The position numbers were made by a program, and so were the translations under genes. A DNA stretch of 64,000 nt from Episyrphus balteatus (Eukaryota; Arthropoda; Insecta; Diptera; Syrphidae), in assembly GCF_945859705.1 (NCBI RefSeq), contig NC_079134.1:45314402-45378401 (forward strand), written 5' to 3'. The notes under the pieces are model-generated. The model was not told where the DNA came from and did no database searches. It saw nothing but the letters and a program-made list of their open reading frames with translations. Below, piece by piece: positions 13,501 to 25,500 of the stretch. The first letter of the stretch is position 1. Every line of letters starts with the position of its first letter.

Positions 13501-16500
13501 TTTCGTTTACAATTTCGTTTTGCTTGTTTTGTAAGAAAATTTTCGTTTCGCTTCAGCAGCATACCTGCTCTGCCCATAATCTTTTTCTTACTTCTGAGTT
13601 ATAGAGGGAAACACTAAATCTAATATCGCAATTTGCATATAAAAATGAAAAAAATTAAAAGTACATTTTGAGTTTTCTGACTTATTTGAAGACCTAGGCT
13701 AAAAAATTAAATGAGAATAAATCAGAGACAATGCGCTTACTCCAAATATGCACAAAATTAAAAATCGAAAATTTTGTAGTTAGGGCCTTTACGAGACTAT
13801 GGGCAGTACTAGGCTTAAATACAAAACGAATACCAATCATCTAAAAAAAAGTATTAACTATCATTTTTCGGTGAATTTTAGTATTTACTTGGATGAATTT
13901 AGTATCTACTAAAAGTATTTGCCTGCTAGCAGGTACTTTTTACTATGCATACGAAATTTTTTTTTTTTTTTTGTATTTTATTAAATTTAGTAAATACTAT
14001 GAGTTTTACCTTTTACTAGAATTTATAGTATTTACTTTCACCTTTTACTTTAAGTAAGTACTACCTTTTTATGCATATCACCCAATATCTTTAATTTTTT
14101 TTAAATAAATCCTTAAATTGAACCGGATATATAATTTAGATCCTAAAAGTTTTCAACTAACCTAGAGCCATATTCCTTTTAAGACACATCCTTAATGTTA
14201 AATTCAAATATTTCACACTTCAATATTTATAGGATCGTATTTCCAGATTAGGGCTAACGCAAAATCCTGACAGATGTCAAACTAAAGTATCCGCTTTTAG
14301 ACCCTCGTCAAACAAAAAAAAAAATTATAAAAAAAATTACATCAGGCTTAATTTAATCTTTGAAAACGAATTTCAGCTCCTACTATAACACTCTTCACAA
14401 AGTCAAACATCAATCTTGTCATTATAAAATGTATTAACCCTTATCCAAAAGTCCTGTTTATTATACATTCACACACACACACATATAAATATGAATAATA
14501 CACAATCTGTCTTCAAGGATAACCTCATCTCTAATCGTTATAGCTGGCTGGCAAAAAAAAAAAATAAAGCAAAAAAAAACATTACATATTCAACAAATAA
14601 CTTTTTTTAGTTATTCTTTTTCATATTCCCTCTTCATATCCTCTCAAGATCCAATCTCAAGGATATACTTGTTGAAAAGCATTTTATACATCCCATATCC
14701 TTGTTTACTACTTGTGTTTAGAACTTTTAAGACGCATGTCACGTATTTGACTGCTCCATATATGACTATATCTCTACACGTCATATTTATATATACGATA
14801 TTATGGTGAAATGATTGCTCATTCAACAAAAGTTACTTTCCAACACTGAAATCTGAAAATTTATAATAACTACCCCTGAAGGCGATATGATGATGGTTTG
14901 CCAAACTTAAATCTTATGGTTTGCCAAACGGATTTCCTTGAAAAGAAGAATCCCATATGTAAAAGGTATCGGAGTTAATTGACTCCTTTTATACATTTAT
15001 AATTCTAACCACACCGACACGACACCGACACGACACCGACACCCACAAAGAAGATATAGAAGTCGCCTAATTATACCATTTCCTTTTTCATAATTATTGT
15101 CATACATTTTGTATGGCATGCTCGGAGTCAGTGTGCTTTAATAAATTAATCATACTTTACACATGTGGTTACCCTTTGGTGAGCCTTTGAGCTAAAAATA
15201 CCTATATACTTTATTCACCTCGCCACTAAGGAAGTTCTTCTACCATAATGTGAGCTCTATTGTGACTCTATAGGTGTCTTTAAACCTCACCTTCAATTGA
15301 CATATACGAACTATGAATACCTATGAATACAAGTGTACACAAGACTGACCCTTAGGGCGTTCGTCGTCAGTCGTCGTTGTTGTATTCCTATGGACAGGAC
15401 ATAGTTATTTTTAAGGAGGGTAGAGTGTAGCTAGAAACTGTAAGAAATAGTTGTATACTGTCATTGTCACCCTTTCAGCAACTTTTGCCAGTACCTACAA
15501 TTCTCATGGATTGGCTCATTTTTCACTCTAATGATATGGTTTCTTTTCGTAAAACTTAAACGTAGTGTAAACGTGACAAAAAGTTGGTGCGATTGTGTTG
15601 GGAGCACTTGAAGGCAATATAAACTCAAGTGCTGGGTGTGTATATTTATATGAATCCCCAGTGAGAAAACTTAACCTAATTTAATTATTATGTGAATATT
15701 CATAATTTATATAGTACTTTTATTGGGGGGATGTCTTTGGGGAATGAAATTAAGGGCAGGGACAGAGACATTCTATAAAATTGTAATATTTTTTTTTTAA
15801 CTTTTGTAATTCATTTGCTTTTACGTTTGACAGAAAATAATAATTCTGCTTTGTTGGAACTTTAACCTTAAAGGATTTTCATAAATTAACAAAAAATGTA
15901 TCTTATATCTACGAGTGATTTAAAGTTTTAATGTAGTTTTTGTTTTTCTTTAAGGAAAATAGATATATTAGTTTCGTTTTTTTTTCAAATAGAAACGAAA
16001 TGCACGAAAAGCTCTCAGGTAAACGAACGTGTGCTCTCAGAAATAAAAGTTTGAAATAAGTTCATCATTTCAGAATAAAGTTTTTTGGATAGGTATTCAT
16101 GAAGATATCTATCACAACAAAAACATGACTGTTAAAAAAGGAGCCAAGTTCTCCTATGTTGAAATTATGCTGGCACAAAAAGTACTGAGATGTAAAAGTG
16201 TACCAAGTTCTAAAGTTTGGGTTCAAATTCGTATCAATAAAATTTTGATTGTTCTCTTGACAATTTTTCTTTTAATTACCGATTTTTAAAGTTATTTCAA
16301 AAATTGCCAAGTAAACAATCAAAATTTTATTGATACGAATTTGAACCCAAACTTTAGAACTTGGTACACTTTTACATCTCAGTACTTTTTGTGCCAGCAT
16401 AATTTCAACATAGGAGAACTTGGCTCCTTTTTTAACAGTCATGTTTTTGTTGTGATTTCACTACTTTTTGCAAGGTATGGCTGTAGAATTGAAAATCTCT

Positions 16501-19500
16501 ATATTTGATGAAAATTCAGTGAAAATGGGCGGTTGCCACGCCCCCTGGCTGAAATTCTCAAACTTTAAATTTTTTCCTTTGTATAAACTACCAGCTCTTC
16601 CATTCTACGAAATTTCAAGATTCTACGATAATCAGAAGTGCTCTATTATATTTAATGAAAATTCGGCGGAAATGGGCGGTTGCCACGCCCCCTGGCTGAA
16701 ATTCTCAAATTTTAAATTTTTTCCTTTGTATAAACTACCAGCTCTACCATTCTACCAAATTTCAAGATTCTACGATAATCAGAAGTGCTCTATAATATTT
16801 TATGATAATTCAGCGGAAATGGGCGGATGCCACGCCCCCTGAATTGAAAATCTCAAATTTTCGATTTTTCCCTTTGTATAAACCACAAGCCCTATCACCG
16901 TGTAAAATTTCAAGTTTCTACGTTAACGGGAAGTTCTCCATAATTTTGATGATCTGTCAGTGAGTGAATCAGTCAGTCAGTCAGTCAGTCAGTCAGTCAG
17001 TCAGTCAGTTACGGTTTTTGCGATTTTTGAAGCCCTATATCTCAGAAACTACTCATCGTAAAAGGCTGAAATTTTGTGAGGAGTTTGGTTTTGACAAGCT
17101 CAATAAATGTAGCGAGTTTGAAATTTCTAGCATCTTTGGTGTGGAAGTTAGAGGGGGGTCAAAAATGGCCTGAGTTGTTTCCTGTAAATAAGGGTGTAGT
17201 GCCAAAGTTGCTAGAGAACTTGGCTGGGCACTACCGTGCCCCTTGATCTTATTGAGAACAAAGAAGATTTAGGCTGTAGGCATAATAATACTCATATTCA
17301 TTTTTTTTTTTCGTATGTATATATTGTAAGCAGGTATACCTTATACTTTTATGTTATTAACTAAAAATTTAGGATTTGATTCGCAATTAAAGAACTTTAA
17401 GTTTAACATTATTATATGTACATATCGCTGGCTGAGGATTATAGGCTTGTATGTCAACTCACCTTAGTTTTGAGAAAATCGATCTCAAAGTTTTTTAAGG
17501 CTGGTTTTTGGATAAAATAGTCACATAGCAGTAAATTATTGATGCAATCTTATAAAGGACCCTAAAAAATCATAAAGCCATGAAAAAAAACATTGATTTC
17601 ACCAGAAAAAAGGATTCTATGAGCATTTTTAAAAAATGACATAGAACCTTTTTAAGAAAAAGTTTGTAAAAAAAATTGAAAAAGGTTCTACGTTCAACAT
17701 AGAACCTTATAGTTATAAAGAGCTTACATGTAATAAATGGATTTTATATGAAAAAAGTGACTTTATCGTGAAATAGACTTTGATTTAATTTAATTTAATT
17801 CAAGTTTTGCACAAAACAGTCAAATTCTATTTTAAATAACAGAAAAAAATACCACAAATCACGTTGTTGCATTTATAGAAAACAACAATTCTTGCTTTTG
17901 TTGAATCAGGTACACAGAAAAAAGACATGCTAAAAACAATTAGAATTTGTATTAAATCAATCGGAATTTTGCATTGTTTTTTGTCAAAAAGACAGTCGTC
18001 TTAAAACAATCATCTACAAAGCAAAATGTATGCCAAACAAAATTTGAAGTTTGTTTAATATTTTAATTTTAATAATAATGCAATTAAAATTAATGAAAAA
18101 TCATTTCAATTTTAGCAGGTAACTACACTTAAATTTTCTTAAGAAGAAAATTCTTGTTAAAATGAAGTTCACTTTGATTTAAAAAAAGTTTAAACAAATT
18201 TCACTTATTTTTATTAGAAATCTTATTAATTTAAGAGGATTGGATTTTAGAGGAGTATCATCTGGATTCTAAGTGCTTTATTTGTCTCCATGTATAACGT
18301 AAGTAAATTTGCTTCAAGTTAAAAAAAAAAGTTTTATTCGATGAAACTATTAATAGAAATCAACTAATATGTATAATTGTAAAGATGAATAACGAAGAGT
18401 TCACTTCGGTTAGTAGAGTAAAATCTCGACCTTTGAAAAAAAAAAAAAAAAAAATACTCAATTTTTGGCCAATTTTTTTCCAACTGAATACAACTAAAAG
18501 TTAGTTAATTTTTTGTTTAATATTTTTGTTCTTTGGGTACTAAGGTGAAAGCTGAATCTCGTTTGCAAGTACTTTTTAGGTACTTTTTGAGTTTTGACTT
18601 CTTTTGTTTTAAGTTAAGGAATCTAAGTGTTTCCTGAACTTTTGGTTTATTAATACGAACTATGAAATTCCCGACCTCGATTATAAAAAAAAGTTTTCAA
18701 AAAATCACTTGAAATTCTTGGCACACAAAAAACATTACTCTTATTTAATTATAATGTAAGAATATCTAGGTTGGTAATCCGAATGAATTATTGCAAAAGT
18801 TAAGGTTGGATAGTACATATTTTGGTTTAAAGAGTACAGGGGGTCAAATCCCGATCTGTGAAACTGTGAAATGATAAAAATAATATCATTTCAATTTTCA
18901 CAGCGTTTTTTCATTTTATCACTTCACAGGCAACCCTTTATGCGATTCTCAAACTCAATGTGATAAGATGTGTACTAAAAAGTACTAAATGAAAAAAACT
19001 TTAATTTTTGAGAAAAATAGCTTATATGAACAAAAGTTTTCATGATAAACGAAGTCGAATTAGCCTAGTGAGTAAGGCGGTTGCCTTTTACTCTACCGGC
19101 CTAGGTTCGAATCCGGGTGTAGTTGAGATTGTTTAATTTTTTTTTAATTGTGTTTTTTATTTGTTTATTTTTTTTTTCACAAGAATATTGGGTTGTGATA
19201 AATAAATTTATCATGTGAAAAGATTTAGACATTTGTTTTATTTCTTTCACAAATCAAGAATCGAATTTATTATGAAAACGTGATAAAACTTATCACTTCA
19301 CAGTTTCACAGATCGGGAATTGACCCCCAGAACGAGATACAAAAATTCTATGCTGTTTAGCAAATGCCCTGGAGTGAAATCCGCTAACTTGATAGTTGAT
19401 AGTCAAAAACGACGAATTATGGAGCGGAACATCAAAAGATCTTTTATTTTTACTTTAGTTAAAAAAAAAATGATAAGATTACATTTTGAAAAATTTGCGT

Positions 19501-22500
19501 AAAAAAGTTCTATGTAACTTAAATCAATGTATTTTTTTGTTTGAAAAAAATCAGTAAAAGGGTTCTATGTTGCAATTTGAATAACATAGAACCTTATTAT
19601 ATTAATACATTTATGTGAAATCATGAAATTTTTATGTCTTTTTTAACTGTACCGTCGCCATTAATTTTTTTCTAATTTTTTTAAAAAATTTATCTGAAAG
19701 CCCTTGAAATTACAAAAATGTTGGTGTATAAAACTCATTTTTTGTATTTGGTATAAAATACACCCTTATAATTCTCAGCCAGCGATATGTAAATGGCAAT
19801 TGAAGAAAATTGCAAATTTTAAATGAGTGAAAGCTTTATTTGTCTAAAACGCTAAGGCCTGTAGTAATAAATTGAAGGTATCTGACCCCTATTCGAATTT
19901 GAGATTATACAAAAGACCATGTCAAAGTGTTCTTTTTCATAGAGTTTTTTCTATCCATCAACTATCCAATATCCATGTCGATTCTGTAGAGGAAGCCGGT
20001 AATGGTCCGATAAACGTCCTAAGTTTTCGGACACAAGTATCAAGCATTGTCAAAAATTAAAAACAAAATAAGAAAATTAAAACAAAATTTTGTTCATTTT
20101 AGGTTTTAAAGAGTTGTTTTTGGCTTATATGGTCTGTTGCGCCTTTAAAGCTCATAATTTGAGTTTAAAATCATCTCTGTAGGACTTATGAATGTGTTTT
20201 AACTACAGTTAATCCGGTCATTTATGAATTTCGTTCGAATTTGTGAACATATTTTTTTCATATTGACTCTTATTAATTAATTTTCGACATCAAGAGAGCT
20301 AGATCCACCATTTTGAATCAAATATGCACAAAATGCATTTCGTACATTAACTACATAGATACCAGTACATTTAAGGAACAAAAATTAGGAAAAGCTGTTT
20401 TGATCAAAACTACGTTGAAAAACAATTGAATTTCCTTGTGTTAGTAAGAAATGAAATATAAAAATGGTTGTTCTTTATTGTCCGCCTTGCAACTTTAAAG
20501 AAGAAAATCTCCTCAAAGTTACTTGATTAAACTATAAGCTATTTAAGTCCTGTGTGTAAATCTGTGCTGTTAGGTGGGGATTTTAATGTCAATCTAGTTT
20601 TTCATCATTTTATTTGCTAGTTGTATGATAGTTTTGTTCCTACTGTTTGATTAAAAATTTGAACCCAAAAATTTATTTAAAAGTCTAAAAGAATAATAAA
20701 GACACTATAGATCGCAGAAATGTCAAGTGTCGAAAACATGTGTACCTACATTTTTTTAACCTCAACTGTGTGATCAAATTAGTTTTGGTAATTTTGATGA
20801 AATTTTATATAATGAGATGACCATCGTATGACTTTTTCGTTCGAATGTGCTAAAGGGTGCCCATTTTGGAATTCTTTTTCACACGTATTATAACTTCAGA
20901 AATATTTTTAAGATAACATCATTTTATCCATAAAGCCTAGTACATACTAATGAAGGTAGTCGTGAATCTAAACAAATTTGCATTTTTTGTTCACCCGTGA
21001 AAGTTCCTGGGAACCTGCGTGAAGACAAATGTTTTGCTTCGTGACCGGCGATCAGGGTTCGGACTTCAGTTTCAAAATTTAGAAGCAAATTTGAAAAAAA
21101 AGTGAAGTAGATCCAAAATTTCGGAAGTAGATTTCAAAATTAAACTTTCAGAAAATTTTTTACAAAAATTTATTCTAAAAAAATTATTTTTCAACAAAAT
21201 TATTTTTCTTTACTTATTTATTATGATCTTTTCCAAAAAAACTTTCTCATCTAGTGGTTGTAACGGTGCTTTGGGGTATAACGGTTAATTTAGCAAATCT
21301 AATCTAACAAATTTTTGATCAGGAATTCTTCAAAATTAGTCAAAATTACTTTGATAAACTTTATTTATATCTTGAATTCGAAGAATAATTGACCTTCATT
21401 CATGTTTTGAAATTTCAGTTGAGCTTTTTTTCTCAATGCCTCGACCAGATTTAAAATTGAAGTTAAATCCCTTTCTCCAAATTTATTATTTGAAAAATAT
21501 TTTTCAATCAAAAAATAGAAGTAGATTTTATTTTTTTCACAAAATTGAAGTAAATCTACTTCGATCGAAGTAAAGTCCGAACCCTTCCGGCGATGTAGTT
21601 GACGTGCTAAATGAACGGGAATCTCTTTCATACAGATGAATCTATTATCTTTAATGTTAGCATAAGTGCTATATATTTTTTGGCACAAATACATTTGAAA
21701 ATTGAGGTCGTGTTCATCGCTAGACGAAATTGAAATTTTATTTTCAGGACCACAATAAATGTTACCTGACATATGATCAATATGAAAAAAACTGACTTTT
21801 CTCAAAAACGGCTACCTATATAGATTTTAATTAAATATTGTGTGAGTTAAGTAACAGTGTGTTCTTTCAAAGTGATAAAAATATTTTTGGATCCGTTGTT
21901 AAAGGTACCTGTGACCTGTCACAACACCATTTTCTTCATTTCTAAATTACTGGTAAACTGTTCAATCAATTTCAATACAGCGTTTTAGCAACCGTAAATT
22001 GAAAAATAAGTACCTACATTCTTCGAAACACACATTTTTTGTCTTTTAGAAAAACCTCCAAATTTTGTTTGAAAAATTAGTTTTCCGAAATCAGTTTGCT
22101 GATTTTTTTCTAAAATTTTGTTTTTAACAGTTGATTTATTTTCGTTAAGATGGCAACTTTTTTTTGAAAAATGTTTTATTTTTCAATTGTTTTATTTCTA
22201 TTAAGGCCCATTTGCTCATACGATACTTAACTATTTAAGTGGAACATAAAGCACTAAGTTACACATAACCGTTTGCCCGAAATTCAATCTTCTTCATAAA
22301 TCCCTCTAGTATCTACTAGTATCACGGTTGAATTGTTTAAGGGGAAGAATGCAGCTAGCTATTTCATTAGAACATTTTTAAAAAAAGTACCTATAAAATA
22401 AGGACAGGCATGATACATTCCGGCGGTGCTCAAGAGGTGGGATTGTACCAGTAATGGACCTATCACCTATCATTTTAAAAGCTCTATTTTGAATTCTATC

Positions 22501-25500
22501 CAAATAACTCAAGTGGGTCTTAGGAGCACCTGCCCAGATATGGGAATTATACTCGAGCTTTGGACGAATATATGCTTTATAAATTATAGCCAGATCAGAA
22601 CGGGTGAAATATTTCTTACATCTTCGGAGGAAACCTAAGCATTTCGCAGAATTTTTGGCTACATCGAATATGTGCTCATTCCACAAAAGGTGGTTTATAA
22701 TGGACATACCTAGAATCGAAAGCTGATCAGTTTCCTCGATGCAAGTACCACTCATGGATAGTGGCAAAGGGGAAAGGTTTCGTTTTAATGATAGTAAGCA
22801 GCATTGTGTTTTAGAAGCATTAAATTCTACGCGGTTTCTTATTCCCCATTGGACAATGCATTCGAGATCAGAATTTAATGAGCTTATCATATTTTGCCGT
22901 TGGAGTTCCACATCCGAAGGACATGGGTGTGAATCTTCAAACGAATATGAAAAGCTGAGGGTACTATCATCTGCGAAACAATTTAATGGATTAGAAGTTT
23001 CAGAGAGCAAATCATTAATGAAAATGAGAAAGAGAGTCGGAGACAAAACGGAGCCCTGGGGCACACCAGCGTTTATATTGTGGGTTTCAGACTTGAATCC
23101 ATCCAAAACGACTTGAATTGAACGGTTCGAAAGGTAATTTCTAATCCAACGAAGAAGAGATTCATCAATACCGAATGCAAGCATTTTCTAAAAGAGAGCT
23201 TGATGCCAAACTCTATCAAATGCCTTTGAAATATCAAGCGCAACAATCTTACTTTCTCCAAAACGATGTAAAGATTTGTTCCACTGATCGGTGAGATAAA
23301 CCATCAAATCACCAGTGGATCTATTGCTACGAAAGCCATACTGCCGGTCATTAAGAAGTTTCCGTTCTTCAAGATATTTCTTAAGCTGGAAATTAATCAG
23401 CGTTTCCATGACCTTGGAAAGAAGGGACGTCACGTAAGTGCAATCGGACGATAGTTAGAGGGTGAAGAAGATTCGCCTTTTTTAGGGACAGGCTGGACAA
23501 ATGCTGTTCTCCATCCACTCGGAAAGAGACCTGTTGAGTAGGACAGATGGAAAAGCTTACGCAGTGGTTTTGCCAGCTTAGAAGAACACCTCTTCAGAAC
23601 TATGGGAGGGATACTATCCCGGCCAGCGGATTTGTGTATGTCAAGGTCTTTAAGAACTCTTGCCAGTGCACGAGTACGAAAAAAGATAGGTCCCATAAAA
23701 CTATTTACTCGCTCAAGTGAAGGAGGAGTCATGACACTTTCTGTTAACGTTGAATTGGCAGAGTGAAGAAGGTTGGCTTTCTCAAGAGAACTAACAAAAG
23801 GAGTGTCATTGTAAACGAGCGTTGGAACCGAAGATGTTGTAGAGTTTCGAATATTTTTCACAAATGACCAAAAATTTTTACTACCTGTGGGACACTGTAG
23901 TATTTTTTGTCTTAATTTTTGCTCATGCAAAAATTTGATTCGTCGAATATGGGCGTTGCTGGTCTTTCTAGTGGGGTTTTTCCTCAGTGGGGTTGGCTTT
24001 ATAATAACGGAACATTACCTCTTTTTCCCTGATAACCTCTTTACAGCTCGAATCAAACCACGAATTCTCTTTCGGTTTGATTGTTTTAGCCCTATTCGGG
24101 ATAAAATTTCTCATTCCGGAGAGAATTAAGTTTGTGATCATATCTGTACTGACATCATAAATCTTAATACGACTATTTGTCACCACTGATAGTTTTTAAT
24201 GTATAAATCAATGATTATATTATTGATGTCAAAAACCTTTCGTACAAGTGACCTTTAAAGCTGAACGATTGATAAGAACTTTATATTATTTACAGTTACA
24301 TACAAGCTTTTACGACCTCTTTTGCAATATACAATATTCCTTAAGCTGACTTAATTCCTTGCAATAAATTAATTTATGTTTTTTTTTTCACTCTTTCAGA
24401 TGGCAGCGATATTTCCAATACTCGATACTTACTGGTGTGTTGCCACAAAATGGACTCGACACATGGGTTTCTGCATAACATACACTTCATTACTAATGAA
24501 AACATGGAGGTACGTTTCAACATTCAACCTATCTTACCAAGCTTTAAAAAAAAAAAAAAGAAATAACAAATATTCCTCCTCTTTTGTTCCATAAATCCAT
24601 TAATCTGTCTTCTATCATTTTTCTTTATTTCCATGCCATTAGAGTGTCCTTGACATATCGAGTGAAGTCAGCTCACAAAGTCAAACTAACCGATCAGCAG
24701 CTTCTTCAATGGATGGTTCCTATACTTTTGGTGATGTTAATTTATTTAGGAACTTGGACTATTTCTGCGACTCCATTTGCAGAAGTTGTAAGTTTTTTTT
24801 TGTCATGGTTATTATTTTCGTCCTTTCTGAAATTATAAAGGCACTTATCGTAAAAACAGGAGAGGGCTCCTCTATTCTCATAAACTTTATTCATTTAATA
24901 TCAAAAAGTTTTGTTAAATTTATTTTTGTGACGCAATTAAAACAATGGCCAGAAGCTTTTTTGTATAAGGGTCTCCCCCTTCTAGAGTTTTGATTAAGGC
25001 GGGCGAAACCAAAGTTGACAAATTCGCAAGGTAATAACAATAAGTTGATCAAAAGCAATAAAGCCACTCGTAATAGAATATTAGCACAACAACGTTTTGT
25101 AGCAACACGTAATTATAACTGGCACGTTGACTTGCACACTTTGTGCTCAATTTAGTTAAAGGACCCGTGTTTTGGTGGATATGTCCTTGTGGAGTGAGTG
25201 TCTCACGTGGAGCTGCCATATTCAAATATAGCTTGGATAAGGGTATCTTTGTGTGTAGGTAGTTCTATAGTGGTAGTTTGTGTTTCGTAGAAACAAGAAT
25301 CCCGATGCGGAAGAATGAGTTCCCAGATGGGAATTTCCAGGAGGAAACCCATACAGTCTCTTCTCTCTTGGATTTTATTTCATATAAATCGATAAATTAC
25401 AATAGCAAACAACATTTGTGGTCTTGCCTTACTTTCCTGGCCAACATGTTTTCTAGTGCTGATGGCTTGCCTGCTGTCGGTCGTGTGTAATATTCGATAT

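Larger units (their letters stand above)
17421..19789. mobile_element. TA-flanked inverted-repeat element
   Basis: The ends CATATCGCTGGCTGAG...CTCAGCCAGCGATATG are flanked by TA (17419-17420, 19790-19791), as for Tc1/mariner-like elements. CATAGAACCTT words recur near both ends. No transposase is recognised. A separate MITE is nested at 18839-19328. Confidence 0.65.
8181..24399 (+). other. 16.2-kb intron rich in mobile elements
   Basis: GTGAGT...TTTCAG intron between TM2 and TM3. It holds a relic at 8.87-9.51 kb, nested inverted-repeat elements at 10.5-14.1 kb, a Helitron-like element, a TA-flanked element with a nested MITE, a hAT MITE and an antisense LINE relic. I see nothing specific at 8190-8860, 9520-10470, 14090-16110, 19790-21040 or 21600-22230 apart from AT-rich sequence, a short (CA)n run near 14470 and a small ACACCGAC-type minisatellite near 15010-15045. 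Confidence 0.8.

Noticed and set aside
16468..16842. 124-codon frame with repeated MGGCHAPWLKFSNF
   Set aside because: It is a translation of the 147-bp tandem units (147 is a multiple of 3) and recurs in copy B at 34379-34753. Not a gene.
16964..17173. 69-codon frame rich in VSQS repeats
   Set aside because: The repeat comes from the (CAGT)n microsatellite of the Helitron-like element.
19051..19128. Functional tRNA gene
   Set aside because: A and B boxes are good, but the anticodon stem has a mismatch, the loop is too long and there is no paired acceptor stem. It is also embedded in a MITE.
21365..21805. 146-codon antisense frame
   Set aside because: It crosses the right border and target duplication of the hAT-like MITE and has no recognisable domain, so a real gene is unlikely.
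22426..23116. Sense-strand frames of 70 and 125 codons
   Set aside because: Shadows of the antisense LINE reverse transcriptase.
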